DNA of 64,000 bases from Pseudomonas putida. GTDB taxonomy: Bacteria; Pseudomonadota; Gammaproteobacteria; Pseudomonadales; Pseudomonadaceae. Shown piece after piece: positions 43,202 through 51,118 of the stretch. The translations under genes and the position numbers were made by a program. The DNA lies in assembly GCF_001941965.1 (NCBI RefSeq), contig NZ_MKZO01000073.1:1-64000 (forward strand), given 5' to 3'. The notes under the pieces are model-generated. The model was not told the DNA's origin, made no database searches, and saw only the letters and a list, made by a program, of their open reading frames with translations. How positions within the stretch are numbered: the stretch's first letter is position 1; every line of letters starts with the position of its first letter.

Positions 43202-44148
43202 GGCTCTCTCTGAAATTGAGAGAAACCGAACTTCAGTGCCGCGAACGCTGAGATTTTTGTAAGGTTTTCAGCCATCTATGGAAAGGAATCCTGTGATGGC
43301 TAAGCGCTACGAACTTTCGGATGAAGCATGGAATCTGGTCGCAGATCTGTTCACCTCAACCCACACCAGAGGCAGGCCGCGATCAAGTGATCGCCTGATA
43401 CTCGATGGCGTGCTGTGGTTGCTGCGCTCCGGTGCTCCCTGGCGCGATATGCCCGAGTGCATTGGGCCTTGGCGAACGGTTTATCACCGCTTCCGACTTT
43501 GGCGAAACCGGGGAACCTTTGAGCAGATGCTCAAGCGATTGCATCTGAAACTCAATGATCAAGGGCTCATCGACCTGCAGACCTGGATGATCGATTCAAC
43601 TGCTGTTCGTGCCACCCGCGCCTCATCAGGTGCAGGTAAAAAAGGGGGCTTGATGAACCCGCAGATCACGCTTTAGGCCGCAGTCGGGGTGGTCTCACCA
43701 CCAGGATTCATATGCTCTGCGACGCCAACGGCGTGCCTTTGCGCTTCCTGCTTTCTGGCGGTCAAGCCAGCGATATCAGCTACGCAGAGCCATTGCTGGA
43801 CGATGTCTGTATCCCGACCAGCAAGCGCGGCCGGCCTCGCAAGCGCTACCGCTGGCTTCTGGTGGACAAAGGCTACGATGCTGGTGCATGACGACGCTAC
43901 TGTGACCGGTATCGCATGCAACCAGTTATTCCTTGGCGTGCAATGAGGCGCAAACCCAAGCCTGGATTACCCCGCCTGTTCGATCGCTCCAAATACCGGT
44001 AACGGAATGTGATCGAGCGTATGTTTGGCTGGCTGAAGGAGAATCACCGAATCGTGACCCGCTTCGACAAGCTCGCAAAAAGTTATGGTGCGATGGTCTC
44101 GCTGGCTTGTGTCATGCGGTGTCTGCGACACCTTTTTTCAGACAGAAC
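43202..44148 (+). mobile_element. Insertion sequence of the IS5 family, IS427 group (defective)
   Basis: About 947 bp with imperfect terminal inverted repeats: left GGCTCTCTCTGAAATT (43202 on), right GGTTCTGTCTGAAAAAAG when read inward from 44148. TA dinucleotides flank both ends (43200-43201 and 44149-44150), fitting the short target duplications of this group. One transposase region fills it; the copy is inactive. Confidence 0.85.
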
Positions 44149-44151
44149 CTA
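43296..44151 (+). pseudogene. IS5-family transposase, two-frame and nonsense-damaged
   Basis: ORF A runs from MAKRYELSDEAWNLVADLF to a stop at 43674-43676, carrying GAPWRDMPECIGPWRTVYHR and the first Asp in WMIDSTAVRATRAS. ORF B is in the -1 frame: DEPADHALGRSRGGLTTRIH, second Asp in LLVDKGYDA, and the Glu in NVIERMFGWLKENHR. The shift sits at a GGT-A6-G5 run, where this group often frameshifts on purpose. ORF B also has in-frame TGA (after GYDAGA) and TAA (after DRSKYR) codons, so no active enzyme can be made. Confidence 0.88.
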
Positions 44152-44388
44152 ACTTAGAGTTAAATTTGTATCCCATTTCCTCCTATGCAAAGTTCAAGCA
44201 ACGAATCCAACAATGCTTGACCGCCCGGCGGACATTAATTAATACAAATAAAATAGCCTGGCACACATCCAAGAGGTGAGGGGAAATATTCGGTTTCGTT
44301 TCAATCAAGAATTATTGATCTTCGTCGCTGCGTACTAGTTGCTGTCAACGTATACTTGATACACCTTGCGCATAAAAATCATATCTCA

Positions 44389-45363
44389 ATGAAAATGTCA
44401 TCACGCACCTTATTTTCCAAATTATCAAATTTTGTTGAAGCCAAGACTCCTAAGCGGAGCTTGGGCAAGCACCCCATAAGCTGCTCTATTCTGCTCCTTT
44501 ACGCTCTCTGTCTTCCTATATTTTCCTACGCATTTGAAACATTCAGTTGCCAAGAAATTTGGTTCGAGGTAAGCATGGAAGAGGCTATCGCTAGTAACAG
44601 AAACCCAGACAGGAGGCAAAACTGTCCCGCCAATAAAATCGATGACTCCGCGAGCCAAGTGGGTTATCAAATTACGGAAAGTCGCGCTTACTGGTTTTCA
44701 ACCTCAACTAGTCGAAGTAGTCCGTGCAATGGAGTCGGAGTAGGTGCACTCGGGCAGATCTTCAACCCGGTCTGCTATTTACCCAGTGAGTTGCAGTTTC
44801 ACCATACTCGTGCAGAGCGAAAACTGTGGCTGACGAGCACCGACGGCAAAAATTTTCGGGTACTTGACTCGAGTCTTGCCACAGCTATACCGGAGCAGCA
44901 GCCTAAATTTGATAAATATGCGATTGATAGCACTTCGGTGTATTACTATTCTGAAAAACTGAAAAATGCAGACCCGAAGAGCTTCGAAGTCTTGTCTCCT
45001 CCCGGCAACGACATAAACCTGGCACAGTATTCGTTTGCCAAAGACCATGAAAGTCTCTTTATTGATGGCTGGAGGCTACCTGGTATTGACCTGGAAAAAA
45101 TTGAGTGGTTGGAGATCCTCTGCACTGACGCTCCTGAAAAATGTGATAGTTTCCAGAGCCGCATCCCAAGCATTGGAAGAGTCGAAAGCAATATTATTTT
45201 CATTGACAGATTGCGCGCTACCTTATTTTCAAACATTGAAACATCAAAAATGTTCTGCTCACGAAAACAGATTCTAGTATTCTGCACTATTGGCGGTAAG
45301 CGTTACCTGATCGATTCAGGAATTCGAGAGGAAGCACGGCTGGTTATCCAGCCAGAAGACTGA
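44389..45363 (+). CDS. DKNYY-family protein
   Basis: About 324 residues from ATG 44389, or 322 from ATG 44395. After a basic N-terminal part there is one hydrophobic segment (CSILLLYALCLPIFSYAF) that could act as a signal anchor. The remainder has the DKNYY-type repeat: KYAIDSTSVYYYSEKLKNAD, then PKSFEVLSPPGND and SFAKDHESLFIDGWRLPGID. DKNYY proteins are surface or periplasmic with no known activity. GC is distinctly lower than in the neighbours, a sign of transfer. It lies next to the IS element. Confidence 0.75.
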   Translation: MKMSSRTLFSKLSNFVEAKTPKRSLGKHPISCSILLLYALCLPIFSYAFETFSCQEIWFEVSMEEAIASNRNPDRRQNCPANKIDDSASQVGYQITESRAYWFSTSTSRSSPCNGVGVGALGQIFNPVCYLPSELQFHHTRAERKLWLTSTDGKNFRVLDSSLATAIPEQQPKFDKYAIDSTSVYYYSEKLKNADPKSFEVLSPPGNDINLAQYSFAKDHESLFIDGWRLPGIDLEKIEWLEILCTDAPEKCDSFQSRIPSIGRVESNIIFIDRLRATLFSNIETSKMFCSRKQILVFCTIGGKRYLIDSGIREEARLVIQPED

Positions 45364-45434
45364 ATGCCAAGATTGCATTGACCGAAATGGGAAAGGGGCC
45401 GGGGAAAAGTTTTTTCCCATTTCGTGCTAGCCGT

Positions 45435-46223
45435 TCAAGACGAAACAAGCCGCTCAATCAAAGGCAACCCATTCACCTCCGGTCGCGCAAACAAGTACCC
45501 TTGCATCAAATCAATCCCCAACGCCGCCAACGCCCGGCACTCTGCGTCCGTCTCAATGCCCTCGGCAATAAGGGTTATCCCCAACCGCTCCGCTACCAGA
45601 ACAATACCGGCAACGATGGCCTGGCGCACCGGATCCTGGCTGATTCCCCGAGTGAGTGCCATGTCCAGCTTGAGGACGTCCGGTTGAAATTCTGCAAGCA
45701 GATTCAGCCCTGAGTAACCCGAGCCGAAGTCGTCTATCGCAGTGGTGAAGCCCTGTCGGTCGTATTCCTTGAAGATGGCTTTCAAGTGCTCGGTATCTTC
45801 GATCCGCTCGCCCTCGGTCACTTCGAACATGAGCCGATTGGCCGGGAAGTCGAAGGTCCGTGTGGCCTCCAGGGTCGCGCGGATACAGGTGCTGGGACGG
45901 TAGACGGCGTTGGGCAGGAAGTTGATGCTCAACTTGCAGTCTGCCAGCTGTCCCAAGCCCAGCGCAGCCGCTTGTTCGATGGCCTTGACTCGACAGGTCT
46001 GGTCGAAGCGGTACAGATTATCGGGCGTTACCTTGGCGAGAATTTCCGCAGCGCTTTCACCGTTTAGACCGCGAACCAGTGCTTCATAGGCGTAGGGCCT
46101 ACCGGAGGGAAAATGAACGATAGGCTGGAAGGCCATCGTAATATCGAAACCCAGGCTCGCATGGTCGCGACATTGCGAGCAGCCAGTCGCTTCAAAGGGC
46201 TGGGGGAAAAAAGGCTTGCTCAT
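45435..46223 (-). CDS. EAL-domain protein
   Basis: A 262-residue stand-alone EAL domain. Catalytic cyclic-di-GMP phosphodiesterase residues appear in order: YAYEALVRG (Glu-Ala-Leu), LSINFLPNA (Asn), LMFEVTEGERI (Glu), TAIDDFGSGYSGL (Asp-Asp), PDVLKLDMAL (Lys), LIAEGIETDAE (Glu) and LMQGYLFARPEV. The N-terminus has CSQCRDHAS, a short Cys cluster near FDITMAFQPI that is common in this subgroup and might bind metal or sense redox. With all key residues present it should hydrolyse c-di-GMP. Single-gene unit. Confidence 0.93.
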   Translation of the reverse strand: MSKPFFPQPFEATGCSQCRDHASLGFDITMAFQPIVHFPSGRPYAYEALVRGLNGESAAEILAKVTPDNLYRFDQTCRVKAIEQAAALGLGQLADCKLSINFLPNAVYRPSTCIRATLEATRTFDFPANRLMFEVTEGERIEDTEHLKAIFKEYDRQGFTTAIDDFGSGYSGLNLLAEFQPDVLKLDMALTRGISQDPVRQAIVAGIVLVAERLGITLIAEGIETDAECRALAALGIDLMQGYLFARPEVNGLPLIERLVSS

Positions 46224-46283
46224 GGGGTATCGCCAAGGTACGGGAGTACGGCCGTTCAGAATGCTTGAATCGGCACCATAAAG

Positions 46284-46315
46284 AAAAGGCTCGCCTGATG
46301 TGCGAGCCTTTTTTT
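46284..46315. terminator. Terminator downstream of the secreted hypothetical
   Basis: AAAAGGCTCGC, loop CTGATGT, GCGAGCCTTTT then more T. T-runs on both strands; it serves the minus-strand gene ending at 46350. Confidence 0.88.
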
Positions 46316-46349
46316 CACTGAGTGCGCAGGTCGGTATCTACCTCAGGCG

Positions 46350-47171
46350 CTATTGATGCAACCCCGAATTCGCCATCAACGTAAACAACCTCAAATTCCT
46401 GGCCATAGAGTTCTCCACCGTTGCCGGAAACATCTGCAGCAGCATCCCGTTGTTGAACCGGTCCAGGCTGGTGGTGGGCATGAATTTCCCCGGCTCTGGC
46501 TTGTCGTTCGTGCTGAACCGCAGAGGCTCGTGGTTGCCGGACATTGTGTAGGTCAGCCGCTTATTCGTGCCGGGTTGGTCCATGACCAGCGTCCTGCTTT
46601 GCGGGTCATAGCTGGAGTTGCCAGCCTCCTGCACGAGCAGGACCTTGTTGGTCTCCGGGCTGTACCAGAGGATATGCACCTGTCCGCCGTGCAGGTAAAC
46701 AAACTGCAGGGCGTTCATCTGCCGGTCCACGACGCCACGGCTCAAGTAAAGCCCGTCGACGGGAGTAAACAGTTCCAGCTCAAGGAAGTCCGTCGCGGCA
46801 CCCGGTTCCTGGCCGAACTTCGCGTACAGGTCCGGCATGATTCCCTTGATTGGCACCCACAGAGAGTTTTCCAGTGTGTCGCCATCAAATTTGACAATGC
46901 CGTCTTTGGCCGTAGTCAGGTCAATCGAATACGTCAGGCTTTCCCGAGGTGGAATGGATGAGCAACTGTCACGGTGCTCGACGACGAAGTCATCTGCCGC
47001 TTCGTAGCCACCCTGTTCCCATGCCGTGGCGAGCTGTTTGGCGGAGGCTGGGTTGCTGCAGTTCATGATGCCTTCTACCTGATCGATACCTTCGACCATG
47101 TCTATCCTGGTTGCCATGGCGTTCGTGGATAGCGCGGCGAACAGGCCCAGAAGCATAAAACTGCGTTTCAT
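46350..47171 (-). CDS. Secreted hypothetical protein
   Basis: A 273-residue protein with a signal peptide (MKRSFMLLGLFAALSTNAMA). The mature part starts TRIDMVEGIDQVEG, has two Cys (MNCSNP, DSCSSI) that could pair, and a beta-rich body (LYLSRGVVDRQMNALQFVYL, HGGQVHILWYSPETNKVLLV). No family recognised. Likely periplasmic. Own terminator downstream; GGACGACACTCGATG upstream. Confidence 0.7.
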   Translation of the reverse strand: MKRSFMLLGLFAALSTNAMATRIDMVEGIDQVEGIMNCSNPASAKQLATAWEQGGYEAADDFVVEHRDSCSSIPPRESLTYSIDLTTAKDGIVKFDGDTLENSLWVPIKGIMPDLYAKFGQEPGAATDFLELELFTPVDGLYLSRGVVDRQMNALQFVYLHGGQVHILWYSPETNKVLLVQEAGNSSYDPQSRTLVMDQPGTNKRLTYTMSGNHEPLRFSTNDKPEPGKFMPTTSLDRFNNGMLLQMFPATVENSMARNLRLFTLMANSGLHQ

Positions 47172-47225
47172 CGAGTGTCGTCCTTCAGTGTCGGTAGCCT
47201 GGTATCGGCGAGCAGGCCAGTGGCT

Positions 47226-47528
47226 TTAACGGCCGTCCTTGGCTAGGCTCTGTACGAAATGCATCCGAACTCGCCCATGCTGCGTTGAAAACAGGCTCGG
47301 AATGCTCATTGACAACCAGTCAACTCCGCTTCCTCGCCTGTTTTCGCCTTGCCTGGCCTTCGCTCGAATACATTTCGTACAGAGCCTAGCCAGCGGGGAG
47401 CGATCGGTCTGCACGAAGCCGTGATGCTGGTAGAAGCCAACCGCCTCAGGATTCTGCTCCCCCACCGCTAGCAGGAAATACGCCTGGACCGTCTGCTGGC
47501 AATCATTCCGCTGGACGCTGGCGCACAA
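47226..47528 (-). pseudogene. GNAT acetyltransferase C-terminal fragment carrying a MITE
   Basis: The minus-strand text YFLLAVGEQNPEAVGFYQHH and GFVQTDRSPLA is the last block of a GNAT protein close to the intact one at 48167-48604 (NEQNPDAVGFYGHYGFVQTG, RSPL). Upstream parts with the acetyl-CoA motif are missing. Right after RSPL the 151-bp element at 47241-47391 interrupts the tail, which without it would read KDGR and stop. Confidence 0.75.
47241..47391. repeat. 151-bp MITE-like element
   Basis: The ends are perfect 21-bp inverted repeats that begin GGCTAGGCTCTGTACGAAAT and the similarity goes on imperfectly for about 56 bp on each side. It contains no gene. The size and long terminal repeats fit a miniature inverted-repeat element or a short palindromic remnant of an IS. 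Confidence 0.8.
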
Positions 47529-47611
47529 TTTGGACGCATCGAGTTGGCTGGCAACTGCGTTGAGCGTTTTTTGTACAAAAAACCGGACTAGTGGTATAGG
47601 AGGAGTATGCT

Positions 47612-47637
47612 GAGCACATTGTAGCTACAACGTGCTC
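47612..47637. promoter_or_regulatory. Operator-like palindrome upstream of relB
   Basis: GAGCACaTTGTAGCTACAAcGTGCTC is symmetric except for one base pair, 10 bp before ATG 47648. RelB-type antitoxins repress their own promoters by binding such dyads. Confidence 0.75.
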
Positions 47638-47647
47638 CGAGGAATCC

Positions 47648-47917
47648 ATGGCCAACACTGAAGTCGTACGCACTCGCATCGAAAGTGATCTCAAGGCAAG
47701 CGCCACCGCCATTCTTGACGAGATGGATGTCACTGTTTCGCAGGCAATCCGGATGATGCTGGTGCAGGTTGTGCACACAAAGGAACTTCCCTTTGCAGTC
47801 AAGGCACCGGAGCTCAACGAGCGAGCACGGAAAGTCATGGAAGAGCAGGATCGTAATCCTGATGTGATCCACCACGAGAATTCCGCTGCGTTCTTCAAGA
47901 GATTGGGCATCGAGTGA
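47648..47917 (+). CDS. RelB/DinJ-family antitoxin, orphan
   Basis: An 89-residue protein with the RelB/DinJ ribbon-helix-helix: MANTEVVRTRIESDLKASAT, AILDEMDVTVSQAIRMMLVQ, VVHTKELPFAVKAPEL, then a toxin-binding tail (ERARKVMEEQDRN). GAGGA is 4 nt before ATG 47648, and the autoregulatory dyad is just upstream. No RelE/YafQ-type toxin follows; after 47917 there is only a strong terminator. So the antitoxin seems to have lost its partner or works as an anti-addiction/regulatory protein. Confidence 0.9.
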   Translation: MANTEVVRTRIESDLKASATAILDEMDVTVSQAIRMMLVQVVHTKELPFAVKAPELNERARKVMEEQDRNPDVIHHENSAAFFKRLGIE

Positions 47918-47963
47918 GTAATGCGCGGCGTGTGAGGCGGTGCTACCTCTCGACCTCTAACTC

Positions 47964-48016
47964 CAGAAAACAAAGAAGGCCTGCATCAGATCGATGCAGG
48001 CCTTCTTTGTTTTCTG
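47964..48016. terminator. Perfect 24-bp bidirectional terminator
   Basis: Arms 47964-47987 and 47993-48016 are exact complements with loop AGATC; both sides end in A/T-rich CAGAAAAC / GTTTTCTG. It closes relB. Confidence 0.85.
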
Positions 48017-48166
48017 TGGCGTACTGGAGGCCCGGTCGCGTGATCAGGCTTGAAGCTGAGAGGGGTTGAATCAGGCGGCGCCCACCACGGGTGTTCCGCC
48101 TGGACTCGTCACTTGATGCCGCTCTGCGTCAGTGCGGCATCCTGTAAGCGACCCAATTTCGCTTCC

Positions 48167-48604
48167 TCAGTCGGGCAAGCTCATATGCAACAACGGAAAC
48201 GGCCGCCCCTCACCATCCAGCGGCGAGCGCCCGGTCTGTACAAACCCGTAATGCCCATAGAACCCCACCGCATCGGGATTCTGCTCATTCACATCGACAC
48301 TCAGCTCACCGCGTGAACCACGGGCATGATCAAGCAACGCGCGCCCGATCCCTTTGCCCCGCAGATCCGGCTCGATAAAGAGCATTTCAACGTGTTGTTC
48401 ATTAAGCCCGATAAAGCCCAGCGGGCGATCCTGCTCATCCACCGCAACCCACAACTCGACAGCGGGCAGGTAGACATCCCGAAGCTGCGGAAGCAGCGCA
48501 TCGATATCGGACGGTTGCAGAAAGTGGTGGGTGGCGCGGACGGAGCGCAGCCAGATGTCGAGCAGCAGTGGGTGGTCGGCGTTGGTAGCCTGGCGAATGA
48601 TCAT
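48167..48604 (-). CDS. GNAT-family N-acetyltransferase
   Basis: From ATG 48604 (AAGGA 8 nt before) the product is 145 residues: MIIRQATNADHPLLLDIWLR, LWVAVDEQDRPLGFIGLN, the acetyl-CoA loop FIEPDLRGKGIGRALLDHA, then LSVDVNEQNPDAVGFYGHYG and RPFPLLHMSL. It resembles YjaB/PhnO-type acetyltransferases that modify small molecules. A shorter paralogous fragment is at 47226-47528. Substrate unknown. Confidence 0.9.
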   Translation of the reverse strand: MIIRQATNADHPLLLDIWLRSVRATHHFLQPSDIDALLPQLRDVYLPAVELWVAVDEQDRPLGFIGLNEQHVEMLFIEPDLRGKGIGRALLDHARGSRGELSVDVNEQNPDAVGFYGHYGFVQTGRSPLDGEGRPFPLLHMSLPD

Positions 48605-48872
48605 TGGAGACATCCTTAGAACACTTGATATGGAAATCAAGCCCGCTGGGAAACAGCGGACATCAGTGTCGGCAACCTTGAATGCCCGCTTCGCGAGTTA
48701 ACGCCTGGGCGGTGCACGGCGGAGGTGGCCGGAAAGGAGGGAGGCGGGACGATACTGAGGTGGGCGGTAGGGTGTCAATAAAAATTGACGGTCGGTTGGC
48801 TGTATCCCGTTTTGGGATAAATCCTCGACTGCGGTATTTGTTCAGTCCTCGACATCGGACCGGATGGACATC

Positions 48873-49166
48873 ATGAGCGCTCAGCAGAATCTTCCCTCTC
48901 TCACCACGACAGGTGTTGCTTCGTTTGGCCGATGTGCCGCCGTCAGTTCTTGTCTGTTTCGGGTAAACCCCGATATCCCTGCCACCGATGCCCTGGCCCA
49001 GGCCTCCGTCCTGATGGACTGCATCAACCGCCTGACCCTGATCGGCGGTGCCGATGCCGACAACGGCGCTCCGGTCTGGGCTGCTCATTATCTAGGGGAG
49101 CAGGTGAAGGCGATCATCGATGATGTGGCGGTGGGATTGCGGGGTAGCAGGGGAGAGATGGAGTGA
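48873..49166 (+). CDS. DUF3077 protein
   Basis: A 97-residue protein (from ATG 48873, or 100 from 48864). Text LFRVNPDIPATDALAQASVL, MDCINRLTLIGGADADNGAP, VWAAHYLGEQVKAIIDDVA is the DUF3077 pattern, a Pseudomonas-specific family of small helical proteins without known function. It stands alone; the end is 24 bp from the convergent truncated transporter gene. Confidence 0.85.
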   Translation: MSAQQNLPSLTTTGVASFGRCAAVSSCLFRVNPDIPATDALAQASVLMDCINRLTLIGGADADNGAPVWAAHYLGEQVKAIIDDVAVGLRGSRGEME

Positions 49167-49190
49167 GGCGGGCCTCATTCTCAGGAGTCT

Positions 49191-49532
49191 TTATTTGGCG
49201 GCGCTCCTGATGGCCTCATCGCTGGCAATCAACACCGAAATCGTCGCCGCCGCCCCTAGCCGCTGGTACCCGCAGATACTGGCAAACACGAAAAACGACC
49301 CCAGCACCCCGGGCAGCACGCTCCAGTAGCGCAGCGCCCCGATCATCTCGCCAATCCCGGCCAGCCCTGAGCGCCCCAGTAGCAACCCGAGCAGAATGAC
49401 GAACCCCACCGCCGAGTTGACCAGCAAGGTGATCAGCACCGTCGAGACCGTATTGCTGATCTGCACCATCAGCAGGTTCTGGATGACCAGGGCAGCACCG
49501 GCCGCCATCAGCAGCGCAACGATCCAGCCCAT
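49191..49532 (-). pseudogene. DMT/YdcZ transporter, C-terminally truncated
   Basis: The first ~105 residues are a normal YdcZ/DUF606 protein (MGWIVALLMAAGAALVIQNL, LVNSAVGFVILLGLLLGRSG, GSFFVFASICGYQRLGAAAT). At ISVLIAS the family continues with another helix pair; here it goes off as DEAIRSAAK and stops. The normal length is about 145. It starts 3 bp after the PitA-like gene, so the two were one operon; the transporter probably no longer works. Confidence 0.75.
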
Positions 49533-49535
49533 GGC

Positions 49536-50048
49536 CTACTCCGGCGCGACGCGCTGATCGAGCTTGAGCTGCAGGAATACCAGGTCCAGCCAGGTGCCGA
49601 ACTTGGCCCCCACTTCCCGCAAGTGTCCGACGTTCTCGAAGCCGAGCTTTTCATGCAGGCCGATGGAGCCCAGGTTGCCGGCCTCGATACCGGCGACCAT
49701 GACGTGCTTGCCAATGGCCCGGGCCCGTTCGATCAGGGCGCGCATCAGCTTTTCTCCAAGCCCTTTGCCCCGCTGGTCGCCACGTACATACACGGAGTGC
49801 TCGACGGTGTGCCGATACCCGTCCCACGCCCGCCAGTCGCCGAAGGAGGCGTAGCCCAGCACGTCGTCCGCGGCGTCGACTACCACCAGCACCGGATACC
49901 CGGCCTTTTGCCGATCAGCCAGCCAGGCCAGGCGGTTGGCCGTGTCGACCAGGGTTTCGTTCCAGATCGCCGTGGAGTGGGCGACCGCGTCGTTGTAGAT
50001 CAGGGTAATGCCGGGAATGTCGCCGGGGACGGCGTCGCGAATTAGCAT
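49536..50048 (-). CDS. GNAT acetyltransferase, PitA/phosphinothricin acetyltransferase-like
   Basis: A 170-residue protein very like the P. aeruginosa methionine-sulfoximine/phosphinothricin N-acetyltransferase: MLIRDAVPGDIPGITLIYND, STAIWNETLVDTANRLAWL, GYASFGDWRAWDGYRHTVE, HSVYVRGDQRGKGLGEKLM, HVMVAGIEAGNLGSIGLHEK, LGFENVGHLREVGAKFG. It acetylates methionine derivatives, detoxifying sulfoximine. It is preceded by the operator at 50065-50095 and the gene of an XRE-cupin regulator, and followed by a truncated YdcZ gene. Confidence 0.93.
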   Translation of the reverse strand: MLIRDAVPGDIPGITLIYNDAVAHSTAIWNETLVDTANRLAWLADRQKAGYPVLVVVDAADDVLGYASFGDWRAWDGYRHTVEHSVYVRGDQRGKGLGEKLMRALIERARAIGKHVMVAGIEAGNLGSIGLHEKLGFENVGHLREVGAKFGTWLDLVFLQLKLDQRVAPE

Positions 50049-50064
50049 GGCAAACTCCGGTTGT

Positions 50065-50095
50065 CACTATGGTGGATGGATAATCCATCATAGTG
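50065..50095. promoter_or_regulatory. Operator-like inverted repeat upstream of the acetyltransferase
   Basis: CACTATGGTGGA (50065-50076) and TCCATCATAGTG (50084-50095) are 12-bp arms with one mismatch, 17 bp before the GNAT start. The half-site CACTATrGTGGA also occurs at the regulator's own start (50688). Confidence 0.75.
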
Positions 50096-50115
50096 GACTG
50101 CCGGTGCAAGCCCGC

Positions 50116-50682
50116 TCAGCGGCTGTTCAGCAGGGTAATCGCGTACACGCACTGCGCAGCACTGTCATTGCGAAATTCGCAATCCACCGGCGGCCCCAGT
50201 TCCAGGCAGTCGCCGGCTTGCATGGCATGGCGCACATCGCCCTCGACGAACACCAGTTCCCCCTGCAAGACCCAGATCAACTGGCGCTGGAAGGCATAGG
50301 CGGAGGCGGGCATGGGCACGTGCTTGCCGGCGGGGAGGGTGATTTGCAGCAGATCCACGGGCAGGTCGGACTGCGGCGAGACATGCCGGCGCAGGTAGCC
50401 GGTTTCCGGGTCCACCCAAACGCTCTGGTCCGCTGCGCGGAGCAGGCGGCCCTGTCGGGTTTCGGCGCGGGCGATCAGGCTGGAGATGCTCAGGCCGAAG
50501 GCCCCGGAGAGCTTGCCCAGGAGGTTGGCAGTGGGGCTGCTTTCGCCACGCTCGACCTTGTGGATCATCGCGCGGGAAACCGCGGCGCGTTGCGACAGTT
50601 CGGTGAGGGACCAGCCGCGGCTTTCCCGCTCGGTGCGGATGCGCGCGCCAATGCGGGCATCAAGATCGTGTTCGGTAGTCAT
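50116..50682 (-). CDS. XRE-cupin transcriptional regulator
   Basis: From ATG 50682 the product is 188 residues: HTH (LDARIGARIRTERESRGWSL, TELSQRAAVSRAMIHKVERG, SSPTANLLGKLSGAFGLSIS) then a C-terminal cupin (HVPMPASAYAFQRQLIWVLQ, GELVFVEGDVRHAMQAGDC). Such proteins bind a small ligand in the cupin and control neighbouring genes. The site CACTATAGTGGA right before its start and the dyad before the GNAT gene share a motif, implying autoregulation and control of the PitA-like gene. Confidence 0.92.
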   Translation of the reverse strand: MTTEHDLDARIGARIRTERESRGWSLTELSQRAAVSRAMIHKVERGESSPTANLLGKLSGAFGLSISSLIARAETRQGRLLRAADQSVWVDPETGYLRRHVSPQSDLPVDLLQITLPAGKHVPMPASAYAFQRQLIWVLQGELVFVEGDVRHAMQAGDCLELGPPVDCEFRNDSAAQCVYAITLLNSR

Positions 50683-51118
50683 GCCGTCACTATAGTGGAC
50701 GCCCGCCGCGTGGCTCAACCCGCACGTCGCGTCTTGCCCCATAACACCCTCGCGGATTTTCAAACACTCGAAAACATCTGTTCGGTCAGCTTTGTAATAT
50801 TTAGAAACAATTTGGCTGGTCCGACAAATCTGAAGGAAATTTCAGTCGACTCCATGCCGTTCGTCAGCTCAAGCCCGCATGCCGTCTCGGTTCCACCCCG
50901 CATTTACGGGGATTATCACTAAAGGATTAATACTAAGCGCGTGTACGAATAGTCCGGCGTGGATCCAAGTTTTTGGCTACAAATCACCCCCATCAAGGAA
51001 CCTGTATTCGCCAGGGTCAGGCAGTTCGACATGCAGTGTGTGTAGTTCCTGAGGGGGACGGCTGGTCAGCCGGCACGCATTCAAAGACGGATTCGCCTGA
51101 TCCACGAAGGAGACGCTC
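50683..51118. other. Intergenic region upstream of the autotransporter
   Basis: About 435 bp with the regulator's operator at 50688-50697, a CCCCG-CATTTA-CGGGG hairpin near 50896-50911 and no gene. It must carry the promoter of the giant autotransporter. Confidence 0.5.
50688..50697. promoter_or_regulatory. CACTATAGTG palindrome at the regulator start
   Basis: A 10-bp perfect dyad (CACTATAGTG, then GA) 6 bp before ATG 50682. Shares the half-site with 50065-50095. Confidence 0.65.
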
